Source: an uncultured Pseudomonadota bacterium (GTDB lineage: Bacteria; Pseudomonadota; Alphaproteobacteria; RF32; CAG-239). From it: a stretch of 53,426 nt of DNA. The DNA lies in assembly GCA_949290295.1 (NCBI GenBank), contig CASERH010000005.1, forward strand, positions 1 through 53,426, read 5' to 3'. The notes beneath the pieces were generated by a model. It did not search any database and was not told where the DNA came from. It saw only the letters and a list, made by a program, of their open reading frames with translations. Each line of letters starts with the position of its first letter. The stretch's first letter is position 1. The translations under genes and the position numbers were made by a program. Positions 27,907 to 35,853 of this stretch are shown piece by piece.

Positions 27907-28668
27907 ATGAGTAAGACACCACTGTTGGAAATAGAAGATTTATGTGCCAGAGTTGAAGACAAAGAGATAATCAAAGGCTTCAACCTCACCATTAATGAAG
28001 GAGAGGTTCACGCCCTCATGGGCCCCAATGGTGCCGGAAAATCTACACTTTCCAACGTTTTGTGCGGCAAAAAAGGCTATGAGGTTACAGGCGGCTCTGT
28101 GCGCTTTAAGGGCAAAGATTTGCTGAGCATGAGCCCGGAGGACAGAGCCAGAGAGGGTATCTTTCTTTCCATGCAATATCCGGTTGAAATCCCCGGCGTT
28201 CCAACCTCTACCTTTTTGAAACACGCGGTCAATGCCATTCGCAAATATCATAACTTGCCGGAGCTTGATACCATGGAGTTCCTCAAGATGGTGAGAGAGG
28301 AGGGGCGCAAGTTGGGTGTGGATTCTGAGATGATAAAACGTCCCTTAAATGTTGGTTTTTCAGGCGGGGAGAAAAAGAGACTGGAGATATTGCAAATGTC
28401 TATCTTAAAGCCGTCTTTTGCCATCATGGATGAGGTCGATTCCGGCTTGGATATTGATGCCTTAAAAGTTGTTTCAGAGGGGGTTAATGCTCTGCGAGAC
28501 GGCAAGTTCTCAATGTTGGTTATCACCCACTATCAGCGTTTATTAAATTACGTGGTTCCGGATTTTGTGCATGTTTATGCCGACGGCCACATCGTAAAAT
28601 CAGGCAACAAGGATTTGGCCTTGGAGCTGGAAGAAAAAGGCTATGCCGAGTTTGTGAAAGAAAAATAA
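27907..28668 (+). CDS. sufC: Fe-S assembly ATPase SufC
   Basis: A 253-aa ABC-type ATPase: Walker A GPNGAGKST (39-47), signature FSGGEKKR (151-158), Walker B and adjoining FAIMDEVDSGLD (171-182), and a switch His in VITHYQRLL. It drives conformational change in the SufBCD scaffold. Follows the mazG-like gene by 24 bases and abuts sufD. Confidence 0.97.
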   Translation: MSKTPLLEIEDLCARVEDKEIIKGFNLTINEGEVHALMGPNGAGKSTLSNVLCGKKGYEVTGGSVRFKGKDLLSMSPEDRAREGIFLSMQYPVEIPGVPTSTFLKHAVNAIRKYHNLPELDTMEFLKMVREEGRKLGVDSEMIKRPLNVGFSGGEKKRLEILQMSILKPSFAIMDEVDSGLDIDALKVVSEGVNALRDGKFSMLVITHYQRLLNYVVPDFVHVYADGHIVKSGNKDLALELEEKGYAEFVKEK

Positions 28669-29913
28669 ATGTCTTCTTTGTTGCAAAAAATACCTCTAAT
28701 CGGCAAAGAGATTCCCTGGCTGAACGATGTGCGCCAAAAGGGAGCGGAAGCTTTTGCTAAAACCGGTGTGCCAACCGCCAAAACCGAGGCTTGGAAATAT
28801 ACCAAGCCAAGAGAGCTGTGTGGCGATGATTTTGTAATAAAACAGAGCAAGAAAGATTCTGATTGGAAGGCGGATTTACCGTTTGAGGCTTATCAGATTA
28901 GGTTTGAAAACGGCTATTTCTGCCCGCAGGAGAGCACTTTGCCGCAAGGAGTGGAGGTTGTTCCGCTGATAGAGGCCATGCTTTTCCACCCGGAGGTCTG
29001 GAAACATTTGTGCAAAATGGCAGATATCAATAAGTACCCGTTTGCCGCGCTCAATCAGAGCTATCTAAATGAGGGTGTCTATATAAGGATTGAAAAAAAT
29101 GTTGAGCTGAAAAAGCCTCTGGTTATCATCAGCCACACCACCCCTGGGGAGGAGAACCTGTTTTTCAATCTGCATAATTTAATTGTGCTGGAAGAAAATG
29201 CCGCTGCGACTTTGGTTGAATATCATACTTGGAGCGGAGAGGTAAAATCTCGCTATTTTGCAAATTTGGTGAATGAAATTTACTTGTCTGCAGGGGCGCA
29301 CCTGGAGCATATTAAGGTGCAGGCGGAGGCCTTCAAAGCCAACCACGTGGCCCTAAGTGTTGTTGCCGCAAACAAAGACAGTGAATATAAAAGTTTTTGC
29401 CTACAAAGAGGCGCCAACATCGGCCGCAACGAGACTTTGGTAAAATTACAAGAAAGCGGCGCTTGTGCTGAGGTTAATGCCGCCTACATCATGAACGGCT
29501 GGGCCACGTTAGACACCACAACGGATATTGAGCATTTGTCAGCCCAAACCACCTCTCACCAGTTGGTTAAAGGGGTGATTGGCGGCGATGCCAAAGGCGT
29601 CTTCCAGGGCAAGATTCATATCGCCCCCAATGCGGTAAAGACCGAAGGAAACCAGTTGCACAAGGCTTTGCTGTTGAGCAATACGGCAGAGGTAGATGTT
29701 AAGCCGGAGCTTGAAATTTTTGCCGATGATGTTAAATGCTCGCATGGCGCCGCCAGCGGTGAGCTGGATGAAGACCAGCTGTTTTATATGCGCTCTCGGG
29801 GTATTGGGTTGGAAGAAGCCCGCCAGATTCTGATAGATGCTTATTTGGAAGATGTTATCGGAAAGATTAAGCACGAAGGGATTAGAAATTGGGTTGAAAA
29901 AGAGGCCAAATAG
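28669..29913 (+). CDS. sufD: Fe-S assembly scaffold SufD
   Basis: A 414-aa SufD, paralogue of SufB: KTEAWKYTKPREL in the N-terminal part, the beta-helix middle, and the conserved end region GAASGELDEDQLFYMRSRGI. It forms the SufBC2D complex with the two preceding suf products. Its ATG follows the sufC stop directly, so translation is coupled. Confidence 0.95.
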   Translation: MSSLLQKIPLIGKEIPWLNDVRQKGAEAFAKTGVPTAKTEAWKYTKPRELCGDDFVIKQSKKDSDWKADLPFEAYQIRFENGYFCPQESTLPQGVEVVPLIEAMLFHPEVWKHLCKMADINKYPFAALNQSYLNEGVYIRIEKNVELKKPLVIISHTTPGEENLFFNLHNLIVLEENAAATLVEYHTWSGEVKSRYFANLVNEIYLSAGAHLEHIKVQAEAFKANHVALSVVAANKDSEYKSFCLQRGANIGRNETLVKLQESGACAEVNAAYIMNGWATLDTTTDIEHLSAQTTSHQLVKGVIGGDAKGVFQGKIHIAPNAVKTEGNQLHKALLLSNTAEVDVKPELEIFADDVKCSHGAASGELDEDQLFYMRSRGIGLEEARQILIDAYLEDVIGKIKHEGIRNWVEKEAK

Positions 29914-29922
29914 GAAACCAAG

Positions 29923-31137
29923 ATGTATGATGTAAAGAAGATAAGAAAAGATTTTCCGGTTTTGGGTTTGCAGATCAATGGGCACCCAAACACCTTTTTG
30001 GATTCGGCGGCCTCGGCACAAAAACCGCAGATGGTGATAGACAAGATGGTGAATATATATTCCAAAGAATATTCAAATGTTCACCGCGGTTCTTATTTGC
30101 TGTCAGAGGAGATTACTTCAGAATATGAAGAAGCCAGAAAAAAAGTGCAAAAGTTTTTGGGCGCAAAGGAGGATTCTGAGATAGTCTTTACCCGCAATGC
30201 AACAGAGGCCATAAATTTGGTTGCCGCAACCTGGGGACGCAAATTTTTGAGCCCAAAAGACCGGGTTGTCATATCAGAGGCGGAGCACCACGCCAATTTA
30301 GTGCCTTGGCAAGTGTTGCGAGACGAGATAGGTTTTGAGCTTAAGATATTTAAGATAAATGATGATGGCAGTTTTAATCCTGAAGAATATCAGAAAAGTT
30401 TGAACGACAATACCAAACTGGTTGCCATAACCGGAATGTCCAACGTTTTGGGCACAGTTTTTCCCTTAAAAGAGATGATAGCTTTAGCCCACCAAAGGGG
30501 AGCCAAAGTTTTGGTGGATGCCTGCCAATATATTGTTCATCAACCGGTAGATGTGGTTGATTTAGACTGTGATTTTCTTGCATTTTCCGGTCATAAGATT
30601 TATGGCCCGACCGGAGTTGGTGTTTTGTACGGCAAAGAAGAGCTGTTATCAATCATGCCGCCCTACCAGTTTGGCGGCGATATGGTAGATGTTGTCACCT
30701 ATGAGAAAACCACATTTGATGTCCCGCCGGCTCGATTTGAGGCCGGCACTCCGGCAATAGTCCAGGCCATAGGCTTGGGCGCGGCGCTTGATTATGTGAT
30801 GAATTTGGGTATGGATGCGATTAAAGCTCACGAGGATGAACTGGTAGACTATATTCACCAGCGCCTGCCTGAGGTCAAGGGGCTAAAAGAGATAGGGACA
30901 GCAGCCGGCAAGGGCGGCGTAATTTCGATTGTGATGGAAGGGGTTCATCCGCAAGATTTGGCCTTTTTGTTGGACAAAGAAGGGGTCTCAATCAGGGTCG
31001 GCCACCATTGCGCGGCGCCATTAGTGCACCGCATGGGATATGAATCTTTGGCACGCGCTTCTTTTGGCTTGTATACGGATCATGATGATATAGACCGCTT
31101 TATTGCAGCTCTGCAAAAAGCCAAGACTTTTTTCTAA
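29923..31137 (+). CDS. sufS: cysteine desulfurase SufS
   Basis: A 404-aa PLP enzyme, class V aminotransferase fold. The PLP lysine is K225 in SGHKIYGPTG, the catalytic Cys is C363 in RVGHHCAAP, and the FTRNATEAINLVA and SEAEHHANLVPWQ segments are typical of SufS. It takes sulfur from cysteine and passes it to SufE, encoded two genes downstream. Spacing of nine bases from sufD. Confidence 0.97.
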   Translation: MYDVKKIRKDFPVLGLQINGHPNTFLDSAASAQKPQMVIDKMVNIYSKEYSNVHRGSYLLSEEITSEYEEARKKVQKFLGAKEDSEIVFTRNATEAINLVAATWGRKFLSPKDRVVISEAEHHANLVPWQVLRDEIGFELKIFKINDDGSFNPEEYQKSLNDNTKLVAITGMSNVLGTVFPLKEMIALAHQRGAKVLVDACQYIVHQPVDVVDLDCDFLAFSGHKIYGPTGVGVLYGKEELLSIMPPYQFGGDMVDVVTYEKTTFDVPPARFEAGTPAIVQAIGLGAALDYVMNLGMDAIKAHEDELVDYIHQRLPEVKGLKEIGTAAGKGGVISIVMEGVHPQDLAFLLDKEGVSIRVGHHCAAPLVHRMGYESLARASFGLYTDHDDIDRFIAALQKAKTFF

Positions 31138-31148
31138 AAAGGATAAAA

Positions 31149-31577
31149 ATGGCAGAAGAAATTTTGGAAGATAGAGAAAAACAATTACTGGAGGCTTTGT
31201 CCTTGGGTGAAAACGGCGCCATGGGACAAGACTACACCGCCTATGCCGGCAAGAAGATGGCAGACGGAGTAAACAAAGCAAGCCGCGATGATATTATAAA
31301 TGCCCTAAAAACAGTGTCAGACCCGGAGATAATGATAAATATTTGGGATATGGGACTGATTTACAGAATAGAGCAAAAAGACGACGGCGATGTGGATATC
31401 GACATGACGGTCACGGCTCCCACTTGCCCGGTGGCGGGAATTTTGCCGCAACAAGCAGCCGACGCGGTTGCTGGCTTGGATGGAGTAGGCGTGGTGTGTG
31501 TCAAAGTTGTTTGGGAGCCGGCCTGGAGCTTTGAGAATATGAGCGATGAAGCCAAAGCGATGATAGAACTGTTTTAA
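31149..31577 (+). CDS. SufT-like DUF59 (MIP18) Fe-S assembly factor
   Basis: A 142-aa protein whose C-terminal 100 residues are a DUF59/MIP18 domain: VSDPEIMINIWDMGLIY and TVTAPTCPVAG, where the Cys of TCP is the conserved residue. SufT-type proteins help mature Fe-S proteins. The N-terminal 40 residues are extra and mostly acidic. Position between sufS and sufE fits a maturation role. Start 31149 has an AAGGA site. Confidence 0.85.
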   Translation: MAEEILEDREKQLLEALSLGENGAMGQDYTAYAGKKMADGVNKASRDDIINALKTVSDPEIMINIWDMGLIYRIEQKDDGDVDIDMTVTAPTCPVAGILPQQAADAVAGLDGVGVVCVKVVWEPAWSFENMSDEAKAMIELF

Positions 31578-31585
31578 TTCGGACG

Positions 31586-31993
31586 ATGAATATGGATATA
31601 GAAGAGCTTATAGAAAACTTTCAGTTTCTAGACAATTGGGAAGATAAATACAGATATATTATTGAATTGGGAGAAAAACTGCCGCCTTTGCCTGAGGAAT
31701 ATCATGCAGAAGAGTGGAAAGTCCAGGGTTGCCAGTCTCAGGTTTGGTTGGTTCCCCAAAAAGAGGAGAACGGGGATTTGAGTTTTGCAGGCGACAGCGA
31801 TGCGATGATTGTCAAAGGACTGATAGCCATTGTTTTAAGCATTTATAACCATAAATCCCCATCGGCAATTAAAGCGGTTGCAGTTGAAGATATTTTTGCT
31901 AAACTAAACTTGCAAGAGCATTTATCGCCGAGCCGCCGCAACGGACTTTTGGCGATGATAGATAAGATAAAACACTATGCGGAGATTTTATAG
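31586..31993 (+). CDS. sufE: sulfur acceptor SufE
   Basis: A 135-aa SufE: the WEDKYRYIIELGEKLPPLP start, the acceptor Cys49 in VQGCQSQVWL, and the SAIKAV and LSPSRRNGL segments near the end. It activates SufS and carries the persulfide to SufBCD. Lies eight bases after the SufT-like gene and three bases before the sucC-like gene. Confidence 0.95.
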   Translation: MNMDIEELIENFQFLDNWEDKYRYIIELGEKLPPLPEEYHAEEWKVQGCQSQVWLVPQKEENGDLSFAGDSDAMIVKGLIAIVLSIYNHKSPSAIKAVAVEDIFAKLNLQEHLSPSRRNGLLAMIDKIKHYAEIL

Positions 31994-31996
31994 GCA

Positions 31997-33199
31997 ATGA
32001 ACATTCACGAGTATCAGGCCAAGAGGATATTAAGCCAATATGGGATAAAGATTCCCAAAGGCGGTGTGGCCTATACTCCGACAGAGGCCAAAAAGGTAGC
32101 CTCAAGAGCCTCTAGCAAAGGCCCGTGGATGCTAAAGGCGCAAATTCAGTCCGGTGCGCGCAGTACGGGCTATTTTCTGGAAAAATCAGCCGGGCACCGC
32201 GGCGGCATCAGACTGGTAAAAAGTCGCAAAGAGATAGTGAAACAAGCAGAGGAGATGTTAGGCTCCACCTTGGTCACGGTTCAAACCGGGCCCAAGGGCA
32301 AGCCTGTCAGCCGTTTATATGTTGAAGCCTATACGAGAGTTGGGCAGATTTTTTACGCCGGCGTCGCGGTGGAGAGAGTGAGCGCCGCACTGACACTGCT
32401 GGTTGCACCGATAAAAGATGAGGAGATAACCAACCTGGCCATCAACCATCCGGAGAAAATATTGCGGGTGCCACTGGATTTGGAAGGAGAAACCACCAAA
32501 GAGCAGGTTAAAGAGGTTATGGAGTTTTTGAAACTGCCTCCCCGCAGTGCCAAGAGTTTGGAGCGGTTTATCAACGGGTTGCATAGAGTCTTCTTGGACT
32601 ATGATGCGCAGATGATAGAGATTAACCCGGTCGGCGTGCAAAGAAACGGGGAGCTGGTGGCCTTGGATGCCAAAATATCCTTTGATGACAATGCGCTGTA
32701 CAGGCACGGAGATATCAGCCGTCTGCGTGATGATTACGAAACCTCAGAGAGGGAGTTGCAAGCGGCTAAATATAAGTTTAACTACAGTGAGTTTGACGGT
32801 TCAATTGGTTGTATCGTAAATGGCGATGGCATTGCTTTGGCAGCTATGGACTTGCTGCGCGAAAAAGGTGTGGGTACTGCCTGTTTCCTAAACGTAAAAG
32901 GTGGTGTTGATAAAGATAAGATTGCCTCCGGCATCAAGATTATCATGACCAATCCAAGGGTTGAGGGAATATTGATAAACGTTTTGGGTGGTTTCTTGCG
33001 TTGCAACTTGATAGCAGATGGAATAATTTCTGCTGCCTCAGAGGTGGGTTTGAATGTTCCGCTGGTTGTTCGCTTTGAGGGAACCAATAAGGATGAGGCC
33101 AAAGAGATTTTGCAAAAATCCAAATTACCGATAATCATGGCAGAGACCATGGAGGAGGCGGTCAATTTGCTGGTGCAGGCGGTAGAGGAGAGTGACTGA
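31997..33199 (+). CDS. succinyl-CoA synthetase beta-like protein, divergent
   Basis: A 400-aa protein that aligns end to end with SucC: NIHEYQAKRILSQYG start, an ATP-grasp domain, the metal-site segment IEINPVG...LDAKI, and a C-terminal CoA-ligase domain with NVLGGFLRCNLIADGII. It differs in key places: the E. coli GGRGKAGG loop is replaced by a longer GARSTG-type loop, and the STEGG strand reads LVAPIKDEE. Together with the altered alpha subunit this argues against ordinary succinyl-CoA synthetase activity. It sits three bases after sufE and overlaps the alpha-like gene by one base. Confidence 0.82.
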   Translation: MNIHEYQAKRILSQYGIKIPKGGVAYTPTEAKKVASRASSKGPWMLKAQIQSGARSTGYFLEKSAGHRGGIRLVKSRKEIVKQAEEMLGSTLVTVQTGPKGKPVSRLYVEAYTRVGQIFYAGVAVERVSAALTLLVAPIKDEEITNLAINHPEKILRVPLDLEGETTKEQVKEVMEFLKLPPRSAKSLERFINGLHRVFLDYDAQMIEINPVGVQRNGELVALDAKISFDDNALYRHGDISRLRDDYETSERELQAAKYKFNYSEFDGSIGCIVNGDGIALAAMDLLREKGVGTACFLNVKGGVDKDKIASGIKIIMTNPRVEGILINVLGGFLRCNLIADGIISAASEVGLNVPLVVRFEGTNKDEAKEILQKSKLPIIMAETMEEAVNLLVQAVEESD

Positions 33200-34065
33200 T
33201 GTCGATTCTGGTCAATAAAGAAACAAGAGTTGTCTGCCAGGGTATCACAGGTACTCAGGCCACGTTTCATATCCGTCGTTCTTTAGACTATGGCACCAAA
33301 GTTGTGAGTGGTGTAACCCCGGGCAAAGGGGGCGAGATGCATTTAGGCCTGCCGGTGTTTAATACGGTCAAAGAGGCTGTTGCGGAAACAGGTGCTAACG
33401 CGAGCGTTATGTATGTCCCGGCTCCTTTTGTCAAATCGGCGGTGAAAGAGGCGGTTGAGGCAGAACTGGATTTGGCCGTTTGCATTGCAGACAGCGTGCC
33501 TTTGAAAGATATGTTAGAGATAAAGTCCATGTTAAAAGGAGCCAAAACCAGATTGATAGGCCCCAACACGCCGGGAATAATCACCCCCGGAGAGGCAAGA
33601 TTAGGGATTTTTCCTGAGAATATCCATACTCCCGGCAAGATCGGGGTAGTATCTCGCTCATCAACCCTGACCTATGAGGCGGTTTTGGAAACCACACGTG
33701 CCGGCGAGGGACAATCAACGGTGATAGGCTTGGGCGATGATATGCTGATAGGCATGGATTTTGTAGAGGTTTTGGAGCGTTTTCATGCTGATAAAAACAC
33801 CAAGGCAATCGTGCTGATTGGCCAGCTTGGCGGCACGTTTGAAGAGGTTGCAGCTGCGTACTATAAAGGATTAAAGAAGAAAAAGCCGGTAATAGCTTTT
33901 GTAGCCGGCAATGCCATTCCGTTTGGGCACAAGATGGGCTATGCAGGCGATGTCATCACCCGCGGGCATATCTCCACACAAGATAAGAAAGATGCATTTG
34001 CCGAGGCAGGCGTGATTGTAGTTGATAATATAAACGATATTCACTTGCGTTTATCAGAACTTTAG
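33199..34065 (+). CDS. succinyl-CoA synthetase alpha-like protein lacking the phosphohistidine
   Basis: A 288-aa protein that aligns along its length with SucD. The CoA-binding Rossmann part is conserved (YGTKVVSGVTPGKGG, LGLPVFNTV). The catalytic part is not: the active-site segment RMGHAG of E. coli reads KMGYAG, so the phosphorylated His (E. coli His246) is Tyr248. The Glu that holds it (GEIGG) is Gln209 in GQLGG. GPNCPG is GPNTPG, and SRSGTLTYE is SRSSTLTYE. These changes cluster around the phosphohistidine site. The protein may bind CoA or acyl-CoA but should not form the normal phosphoenzyme. Translation is coupled to the beta-like gene and abuts comF. Confidence 0.85.
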   Translation: MSILVNKETRVVCQGITGTQATFHIRRSLDYGTKVVSGVTPGKGGEMHLGLPVFNTVKEAVAETGANASVMYVPAPFVKSAVKEAVEAELDLAVCIADSVPLKDMLEIKSMLKGAKTRLIGPNTPGIITPGEARLGIFPENIHTPGKIGVVSRSSTLTYEAVLETTRAGEGQSTVIGLGDDMLIGMDFVEVLERFHADKNTKAIVLIGQLGGTFEEVAAAYYKGLKKKKPVIAFVAGNAIPFGHKMGYAGDVITRGHISTQDKKDAFAEAGVIVVDNINDIHLRLSEL

Positions 34066-34785
34066 ATGCAAATTTGGGAACAAATACTAAATTCTTTTCT
34101 GCCGCCACGGTGCTTGCGCTGCGGCAAGGTGTTAAAAGAGAATACGGGGCTGTGCAAACATTGCATAGAAGAGATACATTTCATCACCGAGCCATATTGC
34201 TACAAATGCGGCCACCCTTTTGAGTTTTTGGAAGCAAAAAAGGGAAAACTTTTGTGCGGACATTGCCTAAAGGGCAGAAAAGGCCCGTTTAGACTGAGCC
34301 GCTCGGCATTTGCTTATGATGATGTTTCAAAAGATTTGATACTGAGTTTCAAGTTTCACGACAAGACAGAGAATGCCAAACTTCTGGCGCAAATGATGTA
34401 TGTTGCGGGAGAGGATATTTTTAAAGAAGGTGTGGATGTGATTATGCCTGTTCCCCTGCATTATACAAGATTGCTAAAGAGAAGATATAACCAATCGGCT
34501 CTGTTGGGAATGGAGTTATCCAAATTAAGCGGAATAGAATGTGATAATTTGACACTGGTGCGCCACAAAAAGACACGTCCGCAGGTAGAGCTGAGCGGAT
34601 TGGAAAGACAAAGAAACGTGAGAGATGTTTTTAGCATAAAAAGAGAGGATAAGGTTAAAGGCAAGAGGGTGTTGCTGATAGATGATGTCTTAACAACCGG
34701 AGCCACCTTGAGGGAATGCGGCAAATGTTTGAAGAAAGCTGGAGCAAAATCGGTAGATACGCTAACGGTGGGAAGAGTAATTTAG
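34066..34785 (+). CDS. comF: ComF family phosphoribosyltransferase-like protein
   Basis: A 239-aa ComF/GntX protein: an N-terminal zinc-ribbon region with CLRCGK, CKHC, CYKCGH and CGHC, then a type I phosphoribosyltransferase fold with PVPLHYTRLLKRRYNQS and the PRPP loop VLLIDDVLTTGAT (about 203-215). ComF is linked to DNA uptake in competent bacteria; in alphaproteobacteria its role is not well defined. It is the last gene of the SUF operon and starts directly after the sucD-like stop. No clear terminator follows. Confidence 0.88.
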   Translation: MQIWEQILNSFLPPRCLRCGKVLKENTGLCKHCIEEIHFITEPYCYKCGHPFEFLEAKKGKLLCGHCLKGRKGPFRLSRSAFAYDDVSKDLILSFKFHDKTENAKLLAQMMYVAGEDIFKEGVDVIMPVPLHYTRLLKRRYNQSALLGMELSKLSGIECDNLTLVRHKKTRPQVELSGLERQRNVRDVFSIKREDKVKGKRVLLIDDVLTTGATLRECGKCLKKAGAKSVDTLTVGRVI

Positions 34786-34901
34786 GAGAAAAGATAAAAA
34801 AGATATAAAAAAATAAAAAGAAGACTTGATTTTTATAAAATGATTATGTATGTTACCACTCGCAAGGCGGGAAACCGCGGAGCAAAAGAATGAAGTAGTA
34901 C

Positions 34902-34925
34902 ACCGCTGTGGTTCAGTGGTAACAC
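34902..34925 (+). repeat. degenerate copy of the tRNA-Thr 5' end
   Basis: The bases CCGCTGTGGTTCAGTGGTAA match the start of tRNA-Thr (GCCGCTGTAGCTCAGTGGTA) with few changes, then diverge. No rest of a tRNA follows, so this is a fragment. Confidence 0.7.
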
Positions 34926-34928
34926 GAA

Positions 34929-34965
34929 GAAAAGTTAATTATTATGCCGCTGTAGCTCAGTGGTA
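34929..34965 (+). repeat. 37-bp direct repeat containing a tRNA 5' end, left copy
   Basis: These 37 bases are identical to 35118-35154. They contain 16 bases of upstream sequence, a further base, and the first 20 bases of the tRNA-Thr gene. Confidence 0.92.
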
Positions 34966-35092
34966 ACGCTAAGTAAAATTGATACCAACGTATCAATTTT
35001 GTCTGCAAGTTCTTCGGAACATCTTAGCGAAACAGGGAAGTGAAACGACCGCATTGAGCTTAGATGCCGAAGGCACGTCATTGGCAATGACG
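34945..35092 (+). pseudogene. interrupted tRNA-Thr-like pseudogene
   Basis: The first 20 bases of tRNA-Thr are present from about 34946. About 107 bases of other sequence follow. Then 35073-35092 repeats the anticodon arm of the intact gene (GCACGTCATTGGTAATGACG) with one change, so the anticodon would read GGC instead of GGT. No T arm or acceptor 3' strand follows. The insert contains an 11-bp hairpin (AAAATTGATAC with GTATCAATTTT) nested in GCTAAG/CTTAGC. It is not a working tRNA as it stands. Confidence 0.7.
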
Positions 35093-35117
35093 TTATGACG
35101 AGGCCGGGAGCAGAGGA

Positions 35118-35154
35118 GAAAAGTTAATTATTATGCCGCTGTAGCTCAGTGGTA
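35118..35154 (+). repeat. 37-bp direct repeat, right copy
   Basis: Identical to 34929-34965. It covers the upstream flank and first 20 bases of the intact tRNA-Thr gene. Confidence 0.92.
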
Positions 35155-35209
35155 GAGCACGTCATTGGTAATGACGGGGTCGCAAGTCCGATTCTTGCCA
35201 GCGGCACCA
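35135..35209 (+). tRNA. tRNA-Thr (GGT)
   Basis: A complete 75-base tRNA with encoded CCA. The acceptor stem GCCGCTG pairs with CAGCGGC; the D arm has AGCTCAGTGGTAGAGC; the anticodon stem CGTCA/TGACG encloses loop TTGGTAA, giving anticodon GGT (Thr); the T arm has the GTCCGATTC loop region. It is followed directly by a strong terminator and is the only intact tRNA seen in the window. Fragments of the same gene lie on both sides. Confidence 0.95.
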
Positions 35210-35246
35210 TTAAAAAAGCCACCTTTAGGGTGGCTTTTTTAATGGT
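35206..35246 (+). terminator. terminator fused to the tRNA-Thr 3' end
   Basis: A perfect 18-bp stem (35206-35223 with 35229-35246) with a 5-base loop and an internal run of six T. Its left arm begins with the encoded ACCA of the tRNA, so mature tRNA end and terminator stem share bases. Confidence 0.9.
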
Positions 35247-35397
35247 ACAAGTAGGCAGAACGGACTTGCGGGGGCAAACGCAAGTGCGGAGCGGGAAGTT
35301 GTCGAAAACGAGTGTTGAGCTTTAGCGAATAGCTTAGCGAGATACGAAGTTTGAGACTTACGACGCGAGGAGGACCCGCTCAAAAGCGGGAGTACCC

Positions 35398-35420
35398 ATT
35401 CTTGCCAGCGGCACCATTAA
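35398..35420 (+). repeat. second copy of the tRNA-Thr 3' end (copy E)
   Basis: ATTCTTGCCAGCGGCACCAT and the next TAA repeat the 3' end and flank of tRNA-Thr exactly; the sequence to the left is unrelated to a tRNA body. This looks like an attachment-site duplicate or the remnant of a second tRNA. Confidence 0.9.
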
Positions 35421-35459
35421 AACACAAAAGCACCCTTTATGGGTGCTTTTGTGTTTTAA
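35417..35459 (+). terminator. long stem-loop after tRNA 3'-end copy E
   Basis: A perfect 19-bp stem (35417-35435 with 35441-35459) with a 5-base loop. It is placed as in the intact tRNA, directly after the ACCA, but has a different sequence. Confidence 0.8.
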
Positions 35460-35853
35460 AAGTATCGTTAGTCAGCAATCGGACTTGCGGGGGCAGGAGC
35501 AAGTCTGGCGACAGAGCCAAGCGGAGTTTGGCGAAGGAGAGCGAGCGAAGCGAGAACCAATGGTTTGCGCGGTGGCTAAAGGCCGCGCGCACAAGCTTGC
35601 AAGCCCCACCATTTTTAAGAATGCACCCTTTGAGGTGCTTTTTTTGTATATATTCCAAAGCATGCAAAGAGTCCGATTTCAGATGTTTTTAATTTGAAGG
35701 TTTTAAAAGGATTATCGGACTTTTTAGTAAAATCATGATGAATTAATTAGGATAATAGAGAATTTATATTTTATAATCCGAACTATTATTTGACATTGAA
35801 TTCGTTGCTTTATAACATATGATACTTGGAATTGATATTATGAGGAATTCTAT
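35460..35853. other. tRNA-derived and low-complexity spacer
   Basis: No convincing gene. The stretch holds CGGACTTGCGGGGGCA (also present near 35259 and resembling an inverted T arm), GC-rich GCGAGCGAAGCGAG-like sequence, a CCCCACCATTTTTAAG end at about 35602-35617, and a weak terminator-like stem GCACC/GGTGC with seven T (35623-35647). Near 35671 and 35713 are AGTCCGAT and its inverse, followed by a weak match to the 35-bp repeat. Open frames of 60-113 codons in this stretch have no ribosome site or protein-like sequence. Confidence 0.6.

Noticed and set aside
34945..35092. Intron-containing functional tRNA
   Set aside because: The T arm and acceptor 3' strand are missing after the second part, so splicing would not give a tRNA.
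35351..35692. 113-codon open frame in the tRNA-derived spacer
   Set aside because: Covers tRNA 3'-end copy E and terminator stems; no ribosome site and low-complexity composition.
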